NCBI GenBank assembly: GCA_020086605.1
Contig: JACBWW010000007.1
Location: forward strand, 22,004,472-22,068,471
Direction of reading: 5' to 3'
Source of the DNA: Lanius collurio
Taxonomy: Eukaryota > Chordata > Aves > Passeriformes > Laniidae
DNA: 64,000 nucleotides
The position numbers and the translations under genes are program-made. The notes below the pieces were generated by a model. The model searched no databases. It saw nothing but the letters and a program-made list of their open reading frames with translations, and was not told the origin of the DNA. Of the stretch, positions 26,363 through 39,204 are shown piece by piece. The stretch's first letter is position 1; each line of letters opens with the position of its first letter.

Positions 26363-29300
26363 GAAAATGGTGTCTTGAAACTTTGGAATTTCTTCTGAAT
26401 GCACTTTTCTCTAATTCTAGAATGCTCTGGGAAACATTAATATTAGGACTCAGTTCTTCATGACCACGGTGTCTTAGAAGTGCAAATCTTTTAGTTCCAT
26501 CAGGGTCTAAGTCCACTTTATCCCACAGCTGGTCATGGAGGCACTTTCATGCACTTTCTCTACTTCTTTATCTCTCAAATAATCCCAAACTTCAGTCTAG
26601 CAAATGGGAATTTGTTGCAACTACATTGCTGTTTGCTCTTGATCAGCTGTTACCTTTTTGGCTCAGACATGGTTAAGTTGTTTTACGGGAAAATTAAATT
26701 CCTGTCTTTACATGTGGACTGTGGATTTAAGGCATTGGTATAAAAATGGAGTTTGCTATGCTGTAGCATATCTCTCTTGGTTTTATGTAACATATCTAAA
26801 TTAAAAGTTAAACCAATTCTTTTTAAATATAAGTATCTGTATCAAGTGCTCTATATAATATAATAGTTTTATTATCTAATTTCCCTCTTATCTGATTATA
26901 TATAATACTCAAACATGATTTTGATGCATAAATGTTAAATAAAAATTTAAATTGATTACTTTCACCCATAGAGGATGATACTGATAGCTTTATGATGCTG
27001 AATAGTGGATTGCTTGTAGTTTTTTTAGTTTAAAATGATTTTTTTACTCTGAAAAATAGTGCAATTGTTACTAAAACCAATTTTCAGCTGTAGCCAGAGG
27101 CTCTAGGACCACATACCTTTATGATTAAGAAACAATTGTAGCTCTTGAACATGCAGGTCAGTTTTCAAAAAGAAAATTACAAGAAGGCCAGAAATTAAAC
27201 AAAACTTATCTTTCAGAGGAAATCAGTTTCATCAGTGAGGAGTATTGGTATGTATACTGTGAAGTCATGAGCTTATGTGCAAGTGTGAGGAGAAATACAA
27301 GATTACTTGAGTTATGCTGTGAAATCAAAGTTTTCCCTTAAAGCTTGAAATTTGCTAAAAAACCTAGATATCATATGGAAGATTTTTGTCCTAACGGAGC
27401 TGATCAGAATAAGACTAAAGGTAAAATCAAGAAAATAAGGGAGAGAAAAAAATGTAACTATTATATCATGCTGCAACAGAGTTTATATAGCTGACTTTTT
27501 TTCCAAGTAAATACAGAAAGCATGTAGAATTTTTTTTGAGTCCTATTGCAATGGTCACTTTTAAATTTTGAAGGAAAACTTTAGGACTTCATACATTATT
27601 TTGATTTTCATTCTCTAATTTTAAGTTTTGAGTAAGGAAAAGATTAGTAATTTGATGCATTCTGATGCATTCTTTAGTGGCAGAAAATACATTACATAAA
27701 ATACATGTGACTTGAAATAGGGAATATAATAAAACTAAATCCATTGTGAAAAATGAATTGTTTATGATAATTGAAATATTTGAATTATGATATTTTAATT
27801 TATCAAAATTAACAAAAATGACAAGTTTTTATTACAATTAAATTTATTCTACTGTATATCATACTTTGATGGTTTTGAGGTTTATCTTGGAAATCTCACA
27901 AAGTGCATTAATAAGCTTATCTTAGCACAAGAGTAAGTGCTGAACACAAATGTCTCAGTTGAGTTTCATGGTCAATGGAAACATAATCAGTCAGTGGATA
28001 GAAAAGCATCTGGGAATTGCAAAACATTGTACAAGGATACATGTTGTTTTCTCATATGCTTCAGTTCATTCAGCTCTGCTTGAGTGGAGCTGATGGGTCA
28101 TTTAGAAGTTCTGGTGAATTCAAGAATGACAAATAACTCCAAAAACCAGGACTGTGTTGTGGCAACAGAAGTTTGTCTTAGAAAACCATGCTGGTATTTA
28201 CAGAGATGTTGTAATAATCAAGGGAAAGGTGCTGAGAAATGTTTTAAAAGGATTTGAGAACATGATACTAAGTAGATTATACAAAGCCTGTACCTCCTGG
28301 TCATTATCAAAAGCCTCTTTTCTCCCCACCTTAATATGCCAAAATATTTGAGGTCTCCAGATAGAAAGTGTTAAATATCTACCAGTGCTTTTGAATGGTG
28401 ATGACTACTGATTTTTGAAAAACATTAACTGAACCATGCCAAACCAAAAGAATAACCCTGAACTAAGTTCTGAGAAGTATATTTGAATGTTTAGCAACTA
28501 GCAGGTGGAACTAAGAAAAGTAAAAGTACCACTAACATTTCAGAAAATATTTTTGAGTACTTAACTTTCAAAGCATTTAATCCAGGAGAAGTGTTTCTAT
28601 TTGGAAGATAGAAAATGTGAAAAAATCAACGTCACTCTCTTTAACATGGCTTAAATGTGAAAAAGTTATAGATTTTTATCTCTTAATTGAGAAAATTAAG
28701 AATAAATTATTTGACTGTGGTAAAGTGTTATTCCATTAGTGGGTATTTTTTAAACTAAGATGTTGGCAAAGGATTACAAGGACAATGTCTACATGTCAAG
28801 CTTGATAAATCTGTGTTATTGCCATAGCATGGAAGAGTCAGAAGCGGGTTTCTACCTTGTTAACATGTGAACCTCAGAGCTAGGATGAGGCTGTCAATGC
28901 AATCTCTGCCTGGACACACAAGAATAGCTCCTGTGATAATTATACTCAGTTTTTTCTAAGCAATTTCAAGCAATTTGTTCGCTTTGCGGACCAAATTGGC
29001 CTCAGATATATTCTTAACACACTGCATTGTTAGGTTTTGTATTTTAGTTGCTGCATAATTGCAAAAGGTGTGTGAGGACACATTGTGTCTCTGGGATGTA
29101 GAGGAGAACCTTTAGGGAGGCTTAAACTATGTGCATTCTTGGACATCTGTAGAGATGTGAAATATGTCTGTATGTGGCCATCTTATTCCTCCTGTAAGTT
29201 TTGATCTGTTTTTTTGGGGAGCTAGTTGTGAAAACTGATAATCTTTTTTATACTTAACTTTTTTGTCTTTTTATGTTTGATAGGTGAGTAGTGATCCAAA

Positions 29301-31238
29301 GTTCTGAAGTTAAAACTAGACAGACCTATAAGACTCAGAAGGACAGGGAAAACTGCCAAGGTGAGAGTGAGGATCTAGATGACAGGTAGATTGTTTAGCA
29401 GGTCCATCTGCCTGGCCTGACTACCATTTGAATGTACTTTGGTTGGAAGATTTCCTATCCTCTAATCCTAACTGAATTTCAGGTTCCTTTTTATGTCTAC
29501 AGAGTCTATGTGCCAAGCCCTCAGTTAGAAATACCCACTGGGTATTAGTAAAGAGTTTAAGAAAGAGTTTAAGCTTGGAAATATTCAGGGTGAATGACAG
29601 CTAGTTAGAGACTTCTTTGGAAATGTAAGAGAAATTGTGTTTTAATTAATCACAACATGAAATTGAGGTAAACATCTGTCAGTGTGCAGTGCACTATCGT
29701 ATGAAGCAAGGATTAGTGCAAACCCCTGCTGAAAGCTAAACCAAATCTCTTTTACAGCTGAAAATCATTTTCTTTTCCATTACAATGGATGAGGAATTTG
29801 TGTAAGGTTATTTGCCTTGTGAAGAATACCATAAAAATGCTTAGAAAGGGTGATGGTAATGAATAAAATAGAAAAACATTTCCCAGTCTTTCTTGTTGCC
29901 ATTACTACTGTCATAGTTTTTATAAGGAATATTTTGACAAACCAGCTAAAATTGAGAGATGGAGGCTGAGTTTACAGAACTATGAATTAAAAATTTAATT
30001 TAAGATTCAACAGTCCAAAACCAACTACCAGTATGCAGATGTTTCTATTTCACAATATCCTGTCATCACTCTTAACTGCAGTGAGGAGGGAAGGCATATA
30101 TAAAATTTATATCTGTCATGTAGTGCCAAAAGCACTTTCAGTAGTTCTGAGAAAATACAATGTGTAACTGAATGACTTCAGACTGCAAACAGTTTTATAT
30201 TCTATTTATTTATATCACTTCTTAAAATAAGGGCTTAGAGCCCTTAAAGAAAACCATAATGTATGGCAACATACTCTTAGACCAATAAAAAGATGTAGAA
30301 TTTCATGCTCAAGGATAAAGCTTTCTTTTTTTAACTTGTCTTTGTAATTGTCTTGCTTGACATATCTTGGACCTCACAGTGCCACAAGAAATAATAGTAG
30401 TTATTGGCTTTACTTTATGAGATAAGTGCCCATTTCAAAAGATACTTTGAGACTTGTTACAATTATTACATTGAATCATATAGTTAGCTAACAATAAAAG
30501 ATCAGGCCAAAGGGAACAAACGTGGTTGCTACCACCTTATTCACAGCAGTGGTCTATCTACCCTCCGTCAACTGTGCTCCAGAAACTGGAGGGAAAATAC
30601 TCCACCAGTGATCCTTTTGCCACTCATGTCATCAAAACCTCTTGCCCTTCTTGACATGTGAAAATTATTGGGTAGAAGTTTTAAGTCAATTTTAGGAGAG
30701 ATATCAAACACTGCCTGAAGTTCTAGCATTTTTTGTCTTTTTTACACAAAAATCTGTAAGAAAATAAAGCACAGAGAATGAAGGACAATGACTCGAGTTC
30801 CCGAGGTCCATTGCTGCATTCTTCTAGTTTGAAATCAGCTCACTCCATAGCTGATTACATCTCAGCTGAGCACTCTGGCCTTATGTAGGACTATTCTTTG
30901 CTTATGAATCTCTCCAGGAGGCCCAAGAGCTGGGAAAGGTTTGTTCAAATGCTGCATCCAGGTCCACATAGCTCAAAACCACCTGGATTTACCTGGATAT
31001 ATTAAGTAGTATGCCATGTATACATGTACATGTATATGCCAGAAGAAGAAAAGGCAACAAAATATTACGACTGAGACGCTGAGTAACTGAGGAATTTATG
31101 TTTGGAGGTAGAGGATGTTGCTACTCAGACATGATTTTAATCTTCAGGGAGGTAAGATGTGAATGCTGAACACTGATTTTTCTACAAGGTACAGCTGTCC
31201 ACTGGACAGGACATTTAGACATGATAAAACTTGATTCA

Positions 31239-31288
31239 GGTTGCTTCTTTCTATAGACCTTGAGGTTGCTTCTTCCTATAGACCTTGA
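31239..31288 (+). repeat. Two-copy 25-bp tandem duplication
   Basis: GGTTGCTTCTTTCTATAGAC-type unit of 25 bp, copies at 31239-31263 and 31264-31288, differing at one base. Confidence 0.95.
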
Positions 31289-33360
31289 GACAATACTAAA
31301 TAAATACCTCACAGTATATCCATTAACATATATCAGTGTTGCAAAGAAATGAAACAGTTTTTATTAACTGTTTTATTAAGCAAAAGCATACATTATTTTT
31401 TTTTTATCAAATAGTTGGAAGTAGGAGATTTGATGGAAGTTGAGGAGCATATGTAGATCCTTGCTTAAACAGTTAGTTAAGCACACGGCAGCTTCTGTCA
31501 TAGAATGCATTGTACTTTGCTAAATTTAAGCATGGGGTTATTATTTGTATTCTTAAGCTAATGTAAAAATACTTTGTTGAACTGAAGGCAAACAAGATTA
31601 AATCATCAATAAATTCACAGGGATTTTAGCATTCACTTCAGAGCACCACAACTCTACCAGAAGTGTAGAATGGAATTTAGAATAGACAATGCAACAGGTA
31701 ATTGAGGGATGGGGCAAACCAAATGAACTGTGAGACAGTCATCTGCACCAAAATCCTTATTTAAGCTTTAGAAAAAAGTTTGCAAAGAATTTGTGTTTGA
31801 AAAAGTTAGTAGATAAAACACTAAGTGAAAGGAGCATGCCAATAAAATGTCTTTGTCTTCTGCAATAAAGGAAATGGATGATAGTAGCACAAAAGTTACA
31901 ATAGAAGACACCATACATCAAGAGAGCTCTTAGAAAACACATTGTGGAGAACAATTGTGCAGTGGCAGGGGGATGAATTAGATGACAAAAAGAAACTTCA
32001 CTTGAAATACCTGGAATGAGACTTTGTTCTTATTTTCTACAACTGTAACAGAAGAAACACTACATTTCTAGCAAGATACAGCATCTCATAAGCAGTGTTG
32101 ATGTAGATGTACTGTAGTTAGTGACTATATTTCAAAAGTCATTGAATGATCATTAAGGATAAGTAAGACTCATTTTAAAAAGTATGCAGAAGTAACATAT
32201 ATGAACAAGGAAGGCAAACCTTTCTATTTTCTGGCCATGTCAGTGAAATATGTGGGTTTTACATGTACTTAAGAGGAGAAAATTTTTAACATCCTATGGA
32301 TAAATGCTGTGGGACTTTGATAAGCAACAGCAGCTTGTAGACACATATTTAATCTCAAAAACAAAATTGAGGATATACTAGAGAATACTGGAGAGGCAAG
32401 TTCAGCTTTCCAACTTTGGATGACACCCTGAAGGTGACTCCAACAGAACTGTGAGTGACCTCAGCACTGACAGTGGCTTTGCTGACAGACCAATGTCTTC
32501 CAGCACCTGAGCAGATTGAGCAGAGCTGGGTGCTGGTAAAGGCTCCCCAATAACCCCAGTCCTGGCAGAGTGGTGAGTCAAATTCAAGGTCCAGCCAGGG
32601 AGTTTGGTCAGGAGCAGGAGGAGATGGGGGCACAGACAGAGCTGGAAGAAAGTCTGTAACCTCGAAACATCCAGAGACAGGGCTGGGAACTGGCCACTGC
32701 TGCACCACTCAGGCAGGGAGGGGTGGCCTTGGGCTGAGCTGAAATGGGAATCCTGGTCCATGGGCAGGATGCATGGATGAGGGCCCACCTGAGCAGGTGA
32801 GGGCTGGCCAGGGCCAGTGAGGCTTTTTGGTGCCCTCAAGACTCTTAACACCTTGTTTTTTTAGCAGACTCAGGGTGGTGATGACAACATGTAAATGTCT
32901 ACAGTGTAGACACCTACAGCTGAGCTAACCTGATGAGAGCAAATCACTCTCAGCAAAAGAGAAACAAGCAGAGCTTTTCTCACCCTAAACACCTCTAACA
33001 AAGTTAAAAAGCAGATAAGTATAGGCTGATAACTAACTTACATAAAGACCTGCACATTTCTTACAGTGATCTAAAATTAGGTGAGGTGACCAGATTGTCA
33101 CATTGAATACTAAGTATCAGCAAAGTGATGAGCAATAAATCCTATTTAGTAACATGAATTTAAAACTGGAGATGGCCTGCTACCTTTTTCACAGTCTGAA
33201 AAATAGTCTTATTGTGCTAAGTGACAGGAAGAACACTGTGAGAGTATTTTGAAGTTGACTGGGAATTTATTTAGTGTAACTTTTAAATCAGAAGTGGTTC
33301 AAAAAAAGGACGTATCTACAAATACAGATAAATAAGATAGCCATTAGAATATGCAATAAA

Positions 33361-33476
33361 ATGCAAATAAAATGCAAATAGTGAATTGGTTTTGGATCAC
33401 CAAGCAGCATTTTATCCATGCATTAGTGTAATGAAAGAACTGACAAGAATGGTCAGAAAAATAATAAAATGCAAAT
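33361..33476 (+). promoter_or_regulatory. Cluster of three ATGCAAAT octamers
   Basis: Exact POU-factor octamers at 33361-33368, 33372-33379 and 33469-33476, plus near matches (ATGCAATA just before). The first two are 11 bp apart. Regulatory use is an inference; the AT-rich setting raises the chance rate. Confidence 0.35.
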
Positions 33477-35232
33477 CCTGACTTAAGTGGCAGTGTCATA
33501 AATATCTTTAAAATGTAATTAAGATAAAGTGCAACTCACTTTGCTTGTGCAATTTTCTTTTTAACATCAGACTAAAACAGTAATTTACATTGTCTGTTAG
33601 CTACCGGCTCTCTGAGAATCTTTTCACTCTTTCTTACAGGTGGTGTTGGTGATGGGCAGCTCTTATTGTAGAGGCATAGGTGTCCCTCCACAGAATAAAA
33701 AACTTCATTAAGTCTCATTAAACCTCATTCCTTGTCACCAGAATTTGCCTTAATAGCAACACATAGTGGCAAAGTAATCTATCAAAGAAGTTGCAAAGAA
33801 ACTTGTAGGAATAAATAAAATTTTCCATAGATACAGATACACAGACATGTCTTTTACTGATATTTAGACATTTGCATGTTACAGTTTACAGCAAAGTTGT
33901 TTCTTGAGATTTCCTCAACAGTGGAAGACAAATGCTGCAGACCACTTTTCTGGATTTGAGGGCTGCCATTCATGGAAAACATTGGAGTGTCAGTGCAGTA
34001 TGGATTAGTGTTTGTTTTCCACTGGAGGACTTAAATAGCATCAAGTATCTGATTCATAATATGTAGGTCATGGGAGAAAATTCATTTTTGCTTCAGTAAT
34101 AACTCATGAGTTACAGCACAGTATTTGTTGGACAGAGAGCAACCCCTTTCTCTCCTCTGAACTGTGTCCTTTTACAGTGTTTCCATCCTTTTCCTATCTG
34201 TTTATTCCCATTTCCCTCCTTATTTCTGAGCTTCTAGTCTCACTGATAATGTATCTCTCTTTGATGCTCTTAATTGAACAAACCCATGTGTGAATTTCCC
34301 CTTCTGGAACTGTAGAAACTGTAAGGTACTCTGACCCTCATGAGGGTTTTCTGGCCTTTTGTTTTTCAGTCTCACAAGTTCCTTCACTTCCACTGTTCTC
34401 TTTAGAGAAGCTTTCTATTTTAGAAATGGGTTTGGAATTGTTTGGGGTTTTTTTATTGTTGTTGATGATGATTTTTTTAAAGATCTTTATGATTTCTATC
34501 TTTACTCCTGATTTTCTTTCTGATGATATAAAAAAGAAGTATCTTTTTGCTCTGCATGAAACATCTGCATGAAACTTTACTGTTTCCTGCTGTCATTCAT
34601 TGCAACCTTTTCATCTGATTACTGAAGATATTTTGTTTCCCTGCTTCCTAACTTGCTTTATGAACATCCTCTTCACTCCATGTTTGCCCCCTTGGGTTTT
34701 TTTTCCCCTCTCTCTACCCAATCTTCCCCATGTCATGGAGGTACAATCAAGAAAAGCTTCCAAAAATCTCAAATCATCTCCCAAACCCCTTCTTTATGTC
34801 CAGTGTTTCAACCACAGCACTGGAGGAAGCAAAACAAGCATCAAGTGTCATTTACCTAAACTATTTCATTAAGAATTTTAATTTGCTATTTTGAGCCTTA
34901 TATCAGAGCAGCTGCAGTCGAATTTGTGTGTCACAGTTATGGACATATTATTTGATAACATGACTGTCAAAGGAGAGAAGAGCATTTCTAGCATGAACAG
35001 ACACCATGAAATGGTTTATATCAAGCTTGAGAAAATTGACCTAATCATCTGATACACATTTCTGCTCACAATATTTTAGGTAGGAAGCTGTTCCCCCTGA
35101 CAGGCATGACAAATACTGTTACAATATCTTCTTGCCTTTGCTCTGGCAGCAGAGTTACTGTTAGGCTCAAGCAGAGCTATTTATACCCTTGGATTTACAG
35201 TGCTCCATTCCCTACCAGCATTCCCCTACTTT

Positions 35233-35263
35233 GAGAGAGAGAGGGGGAGAGAGAGAGAGAGAA
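35233..35263 (+). repeat. (GA)n microsatellite
   Basis: GA units interrupted by one GGGG; purine-only on the + strand. Confidence 0.9.
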
Positions 35264-35526
35264 ATAAAGGGAATGAAAAGAAATTAAATATTGTCCTTAA
35301 AATAAATACTTACCCTACTCCTAGTCATAGCAAGAGCATAAAACTAACTTATTATTGCAGTTGTTTAAGTTGAAATTCAGACCTTTTTTTTACCTTTCTG
35401 TTTCCTGTCTTACTTTCTCTTCCCTTCATCCTGGTTTTATTGCAAGCTAAGGGGCAGGAATGTGGCTGCAGCATGGAAGGCACAAGCCAAACCTCCTGTA
35501 CACCAATCCAATTAATGATTCCTTAC

Positions 35527-35780
35527 TAAAAAAAGCCCCAACAAGCAAAAAAAAAAAACCCAAACCAAAACAGAACAAAAAAATCCAAACCACAAAAACC
35601 AAATCAACCCCCCCAAAAAACCACAAAAACCCCCCAAAACAAAAAAAAAAAACAAAAACCAAACAACCAAACAAAAAACACAAACAAAAAATCCCAAACA
35701 AATCCCTTCCCTGAAAAAAAACTAAGAAATGAACACCAAAAAGCCCCAATAAAATCCAAAAAAGCCCCAACAAACAAACC
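35527..35780 (+). repeat. Long A/C low-complexity tract
   Basis: About 254 bp made almost entirely of A and C on the + strand, as A runs of 3 to 12 separated by C runs of 1 to 7, with hardly any T or G in the core at 35551-35700. The open frames on both strands (Lys/Thr/Pro/Asn one way, Phe/Gly/Val/Cys the other) are products of this composition, not genes. Confidence 0.92.
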
Positions 35781-38518
35781 CTGAAAATTACAAAATTATT
35801 TTGTATTAATTGAATGACAGACCTAAGAAACTTTTCATGATAATGGTGCTGGTGTTTCCATCTAAGTCCTGTATAAGGAAAAGTTAAAACATATTCATCT
35901 CATCTGCTTCTCCAGGAGATCCTTCTCTGTTCTTGTTTCTCAGAGGAAGGAGATTCTAACATGTTGTTGCATTTCATAGAAATGTATTTTTAAGCTGAAA
36001 ATTATGAGAGAGAGTCAGGATTCTTTCCTTTTTCCATCCTTTACTGTCATCTGGAGAATAGTTTGAGATTTCTACATCCATTTTGCACCCAACCAAAACA
36101 AGAAAATATTCGCATTACTTTCCTAAAACTGCTCTTTTCAAATTCAAAAATTTTTGCTGCCTGGAGAACTGTGAAATAAAAGTTGGATTTTGCATAAAGG
36201 TCCAAACTGACAAACTGCTGGCTTTCTCTGAAATACCATTACCTTGAGCAAGCCCATATGAAACAGAAAATATACTCCTAGAAATGTTCTTAGGAATAAA
36301 TTTGTTATTTGTACCAGAGTCCCTGCTGATCATATGTAAGAGAGCATCCTGTGGTATGTCCTTTTGATGCTAAAGTTTTTAGTTCAGATTTTGAAGGATT
36401 TTTGCATGGTTTGCTCAGTATCAGGAAAATTGCAAATTTATGATTTAACATCATTCATAATCTTTTACTGGGTTCAGATTCTGGAAAAGACATTAATTTT
36501 CTAACACTGGGATAAAAACTGCTGTCTCATATTTCAGATGCTAAACTGCACATACATCTTTACAATAAAACCAAATTTCAGTCATTCCATTTTCTTTTTT
36601 TTTAATATTTGGGACTGGCTGATGCTGAGATTTTTTGCACCATCTTACTTGCACATGTTCATTTGAATTTTTTTACTCTCATAAAAGCAAATTCTTTTCT
36701 TAGTTGTCATCCATGCTTAACTGAATACATTTTCAATATTTTTTTTTCCAAAAGATTGTCTAAGTGACCTTGTAACTTTATAAAAATAAAGAAAAAAATA
36801 AAATAATTCAACTTGCTAAGACACTTGTAAGAAAGAATAGTTCACCTTTTTCATCAGCTTTTTAAAGTAGAGCAAATGGTTATTCAGTATTTGGCACAGG
36901 ACAAAATTTCAGGCAACTACATTTACAAAATTTCTCTTTTTCACTTTTAAAGTAACTTCGGACTTTTATTTCTTTGTTTTTAGATTTACATCTGATAACT
37001 TAAAGGTTAGGCATGGTAGTAATTTTCAGATTAATGATTTTGAGTAATTCCCTAGTATTCCATGTGTTGACAGCTTATTTTTTGACATCCAAATTTTGAA
37101 ACTTTCATCGGGAAAATAATTTATAAGAAAATTCCTGCTGATGCTCCTGGTTTTGGCTGACAGAAACTTGTCTAAAAACATTTGCAGAAGTTGCTTAGGA
37201 CTTCCATTTCATCTTTGTTGCTTTTGTTTGCTTAGTATCAGAAAAATTGCTTTCTGAATATTATAAATCTGTTCTTTTCACTGAGAAATATTGCATTCAC
37301 TTTCTGTAAGAGGGAAATGATTGTCCTCAATTTATTTTCTGTTAATAACATGCATCCTTGAAGGACAGAAAAAAGTCAAAATAGAAAACACCATTCTGAA
37401 TAGCTTTCTCTTTGGGTTTTGCCATCTTTGGCAAAGTGTTTCTGCTTTGTTCCTAAGGGTGTGCTTAACTGATTAACTCAAAGGATGTTCTTAATCTCTT
37501 ACTGACTCTGGTGGAAAACCACCACCTGAAAATCAAGACTATTGTTTTCATAAGCATTAAAATAAGGCTTTGCTGTTTTCAAGGACTTTTAATATAGGTT
37601 GAAAATGACAAGGTTTTTTTGGTTGGGGTTTTTTCTGGTTAAGTTTAGTTTAGGTTTCATTTTTTAGTGTGTGTGCCAGCATTCTCCTCTCTCTCTAGCA
37701 TGCCATCAGCCGCTGCTCAGATGAACTGAAAATTATATGGACTATTCAGCAAGTAAATAATCTTCAAACAAATCTTTAGTAGGTGTCTGGATTATTTCCA
37801 TCAAATTACTACAGATGGGATTTTTCTTCCAGAGCAATATGTATTCTTCCATGTTGCTATCACCTAAGACATCCAAATATGAGGCATAACATTGCATTGT
37901 AGCACTTCTTATTTTAGCAGCATAATTTCCATACCCACAGATTCCTCCCTTTTAAGACTTTCTTCAACAAGAAAACACTGCAAATGATCAATCAATTCTT
38001 TTTGAAGGTGATGATGAAGAATTCAGGAAAATAATTCTTTTTCATGTAGTACAATTCAGCAGATAATCTTGACTTTTGAACAGAATTCAGTGGAAGTTTC
38101 TCACACCACAGCACTTACTCCAGATAATGAACTCTGTCATGAGATTTCTGCCTTCAGCACTCTGGGAATGGTTTCAGTGTATCTTGTATTTTTCCTGCAG
38201 CAATTTTTTCAGTATGATTATTAGATATTCAACAATGTGCAATCCTTTCTGTTTTAGTAGATACGCAACACTGTAGGTTTTATTCTAAATATTTTAAAAT
38301 CATTACTACTCCTGTTTTTTTTTATGGTTTTCACTCAAATACTGTTAAGTTCTGCACAGTTCTTTATGCAAGCCTCTTGTAGCAACAAGTAGTTCTTATA
38401 AAGCAACATTATGTCTTTGAATATCACTGTTATTCTCCACCTACACTGGGACATAATGTGCTGTCTTTTGACTGATGTAACAATATAACACCATAAGATA
38501 CCGTGACATTAAATATCT

Positions 38519-38534
38519 AAAAAAAAAAAAAAAA
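38519..38534 (+). repeat. A-rich run
   Basis: A16 followed by GAAAAAGAAA. Confidence 0.85.
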
Positions 38535-39177
38535 GAAAAAGAAATTTTTATTGTAAGAACAGTAAAGTTCCAAATTGTTAAACTCAAATGGCATATTTTC
38601 ATTAGCTGTTTGAGGAATGCACATAGTCATAAAAATAATAGGTATAGTTTCATTATAGTAACCAAATAGTATTATCTTTGCTATATAGATCTATATATAG
38701 TTTTACAAGAATTTCACAACTGAAGCCTTTTCTGCATTGTTAAATTATCGAAAAGCTGAATATATACATATGTGTAATATCTGCCATGAATAAGATTAGC
38801 AGAGAACCTAAAAATTCTGAATAAACTTAAAAGGAATCAGGAAGAAAGGATTCAATCTAATAACAAGAGTTATCTGAAGAAAGTAATTTTCAAGTGAGCT
38901 GCAGTTTTCATCTGCTGTTGTGTAGGACTGTTGAAAAGCATGAGTTAGAGTGTGGGAGTTGGCAATGGCTACAGAGCACACTTGAGACACAGAGAAGTCT
39001 GTGGCAATTTATGTTGGTCTGCTACACCCAGATGGCTCTCCTCAGAGGCATCTGAATTCAAGCAGGGACTGGCTCCCCAGTGTGTGGTGGAGAACAGACC
39101 TGTTTAACTTGTTCTTCTACAGAGGGAAGCCACACAATAATGTGAACAAAGGAAATGACAGTAGCTGCAAACCTGTA

Positions 39178-39204
39178 AATTTAATCTATGTCATAGATTA
39201 AATT
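39178..39204. repeat. Perfect hairpin: 13-bp arms, 1-base loop
   Basis: AATTTAATCTATG, T, CATAGATTAAATT. The arms are exact reverse complements. Confidence 0.9.

Noticed and set aside
35447..35773. Open frames on both strands at the A/C tract
   Set aside because: Lys/Asn/Pro/Thr or Phe/Gly/Val/Cys strings are direct products of the low-complexity repeat.
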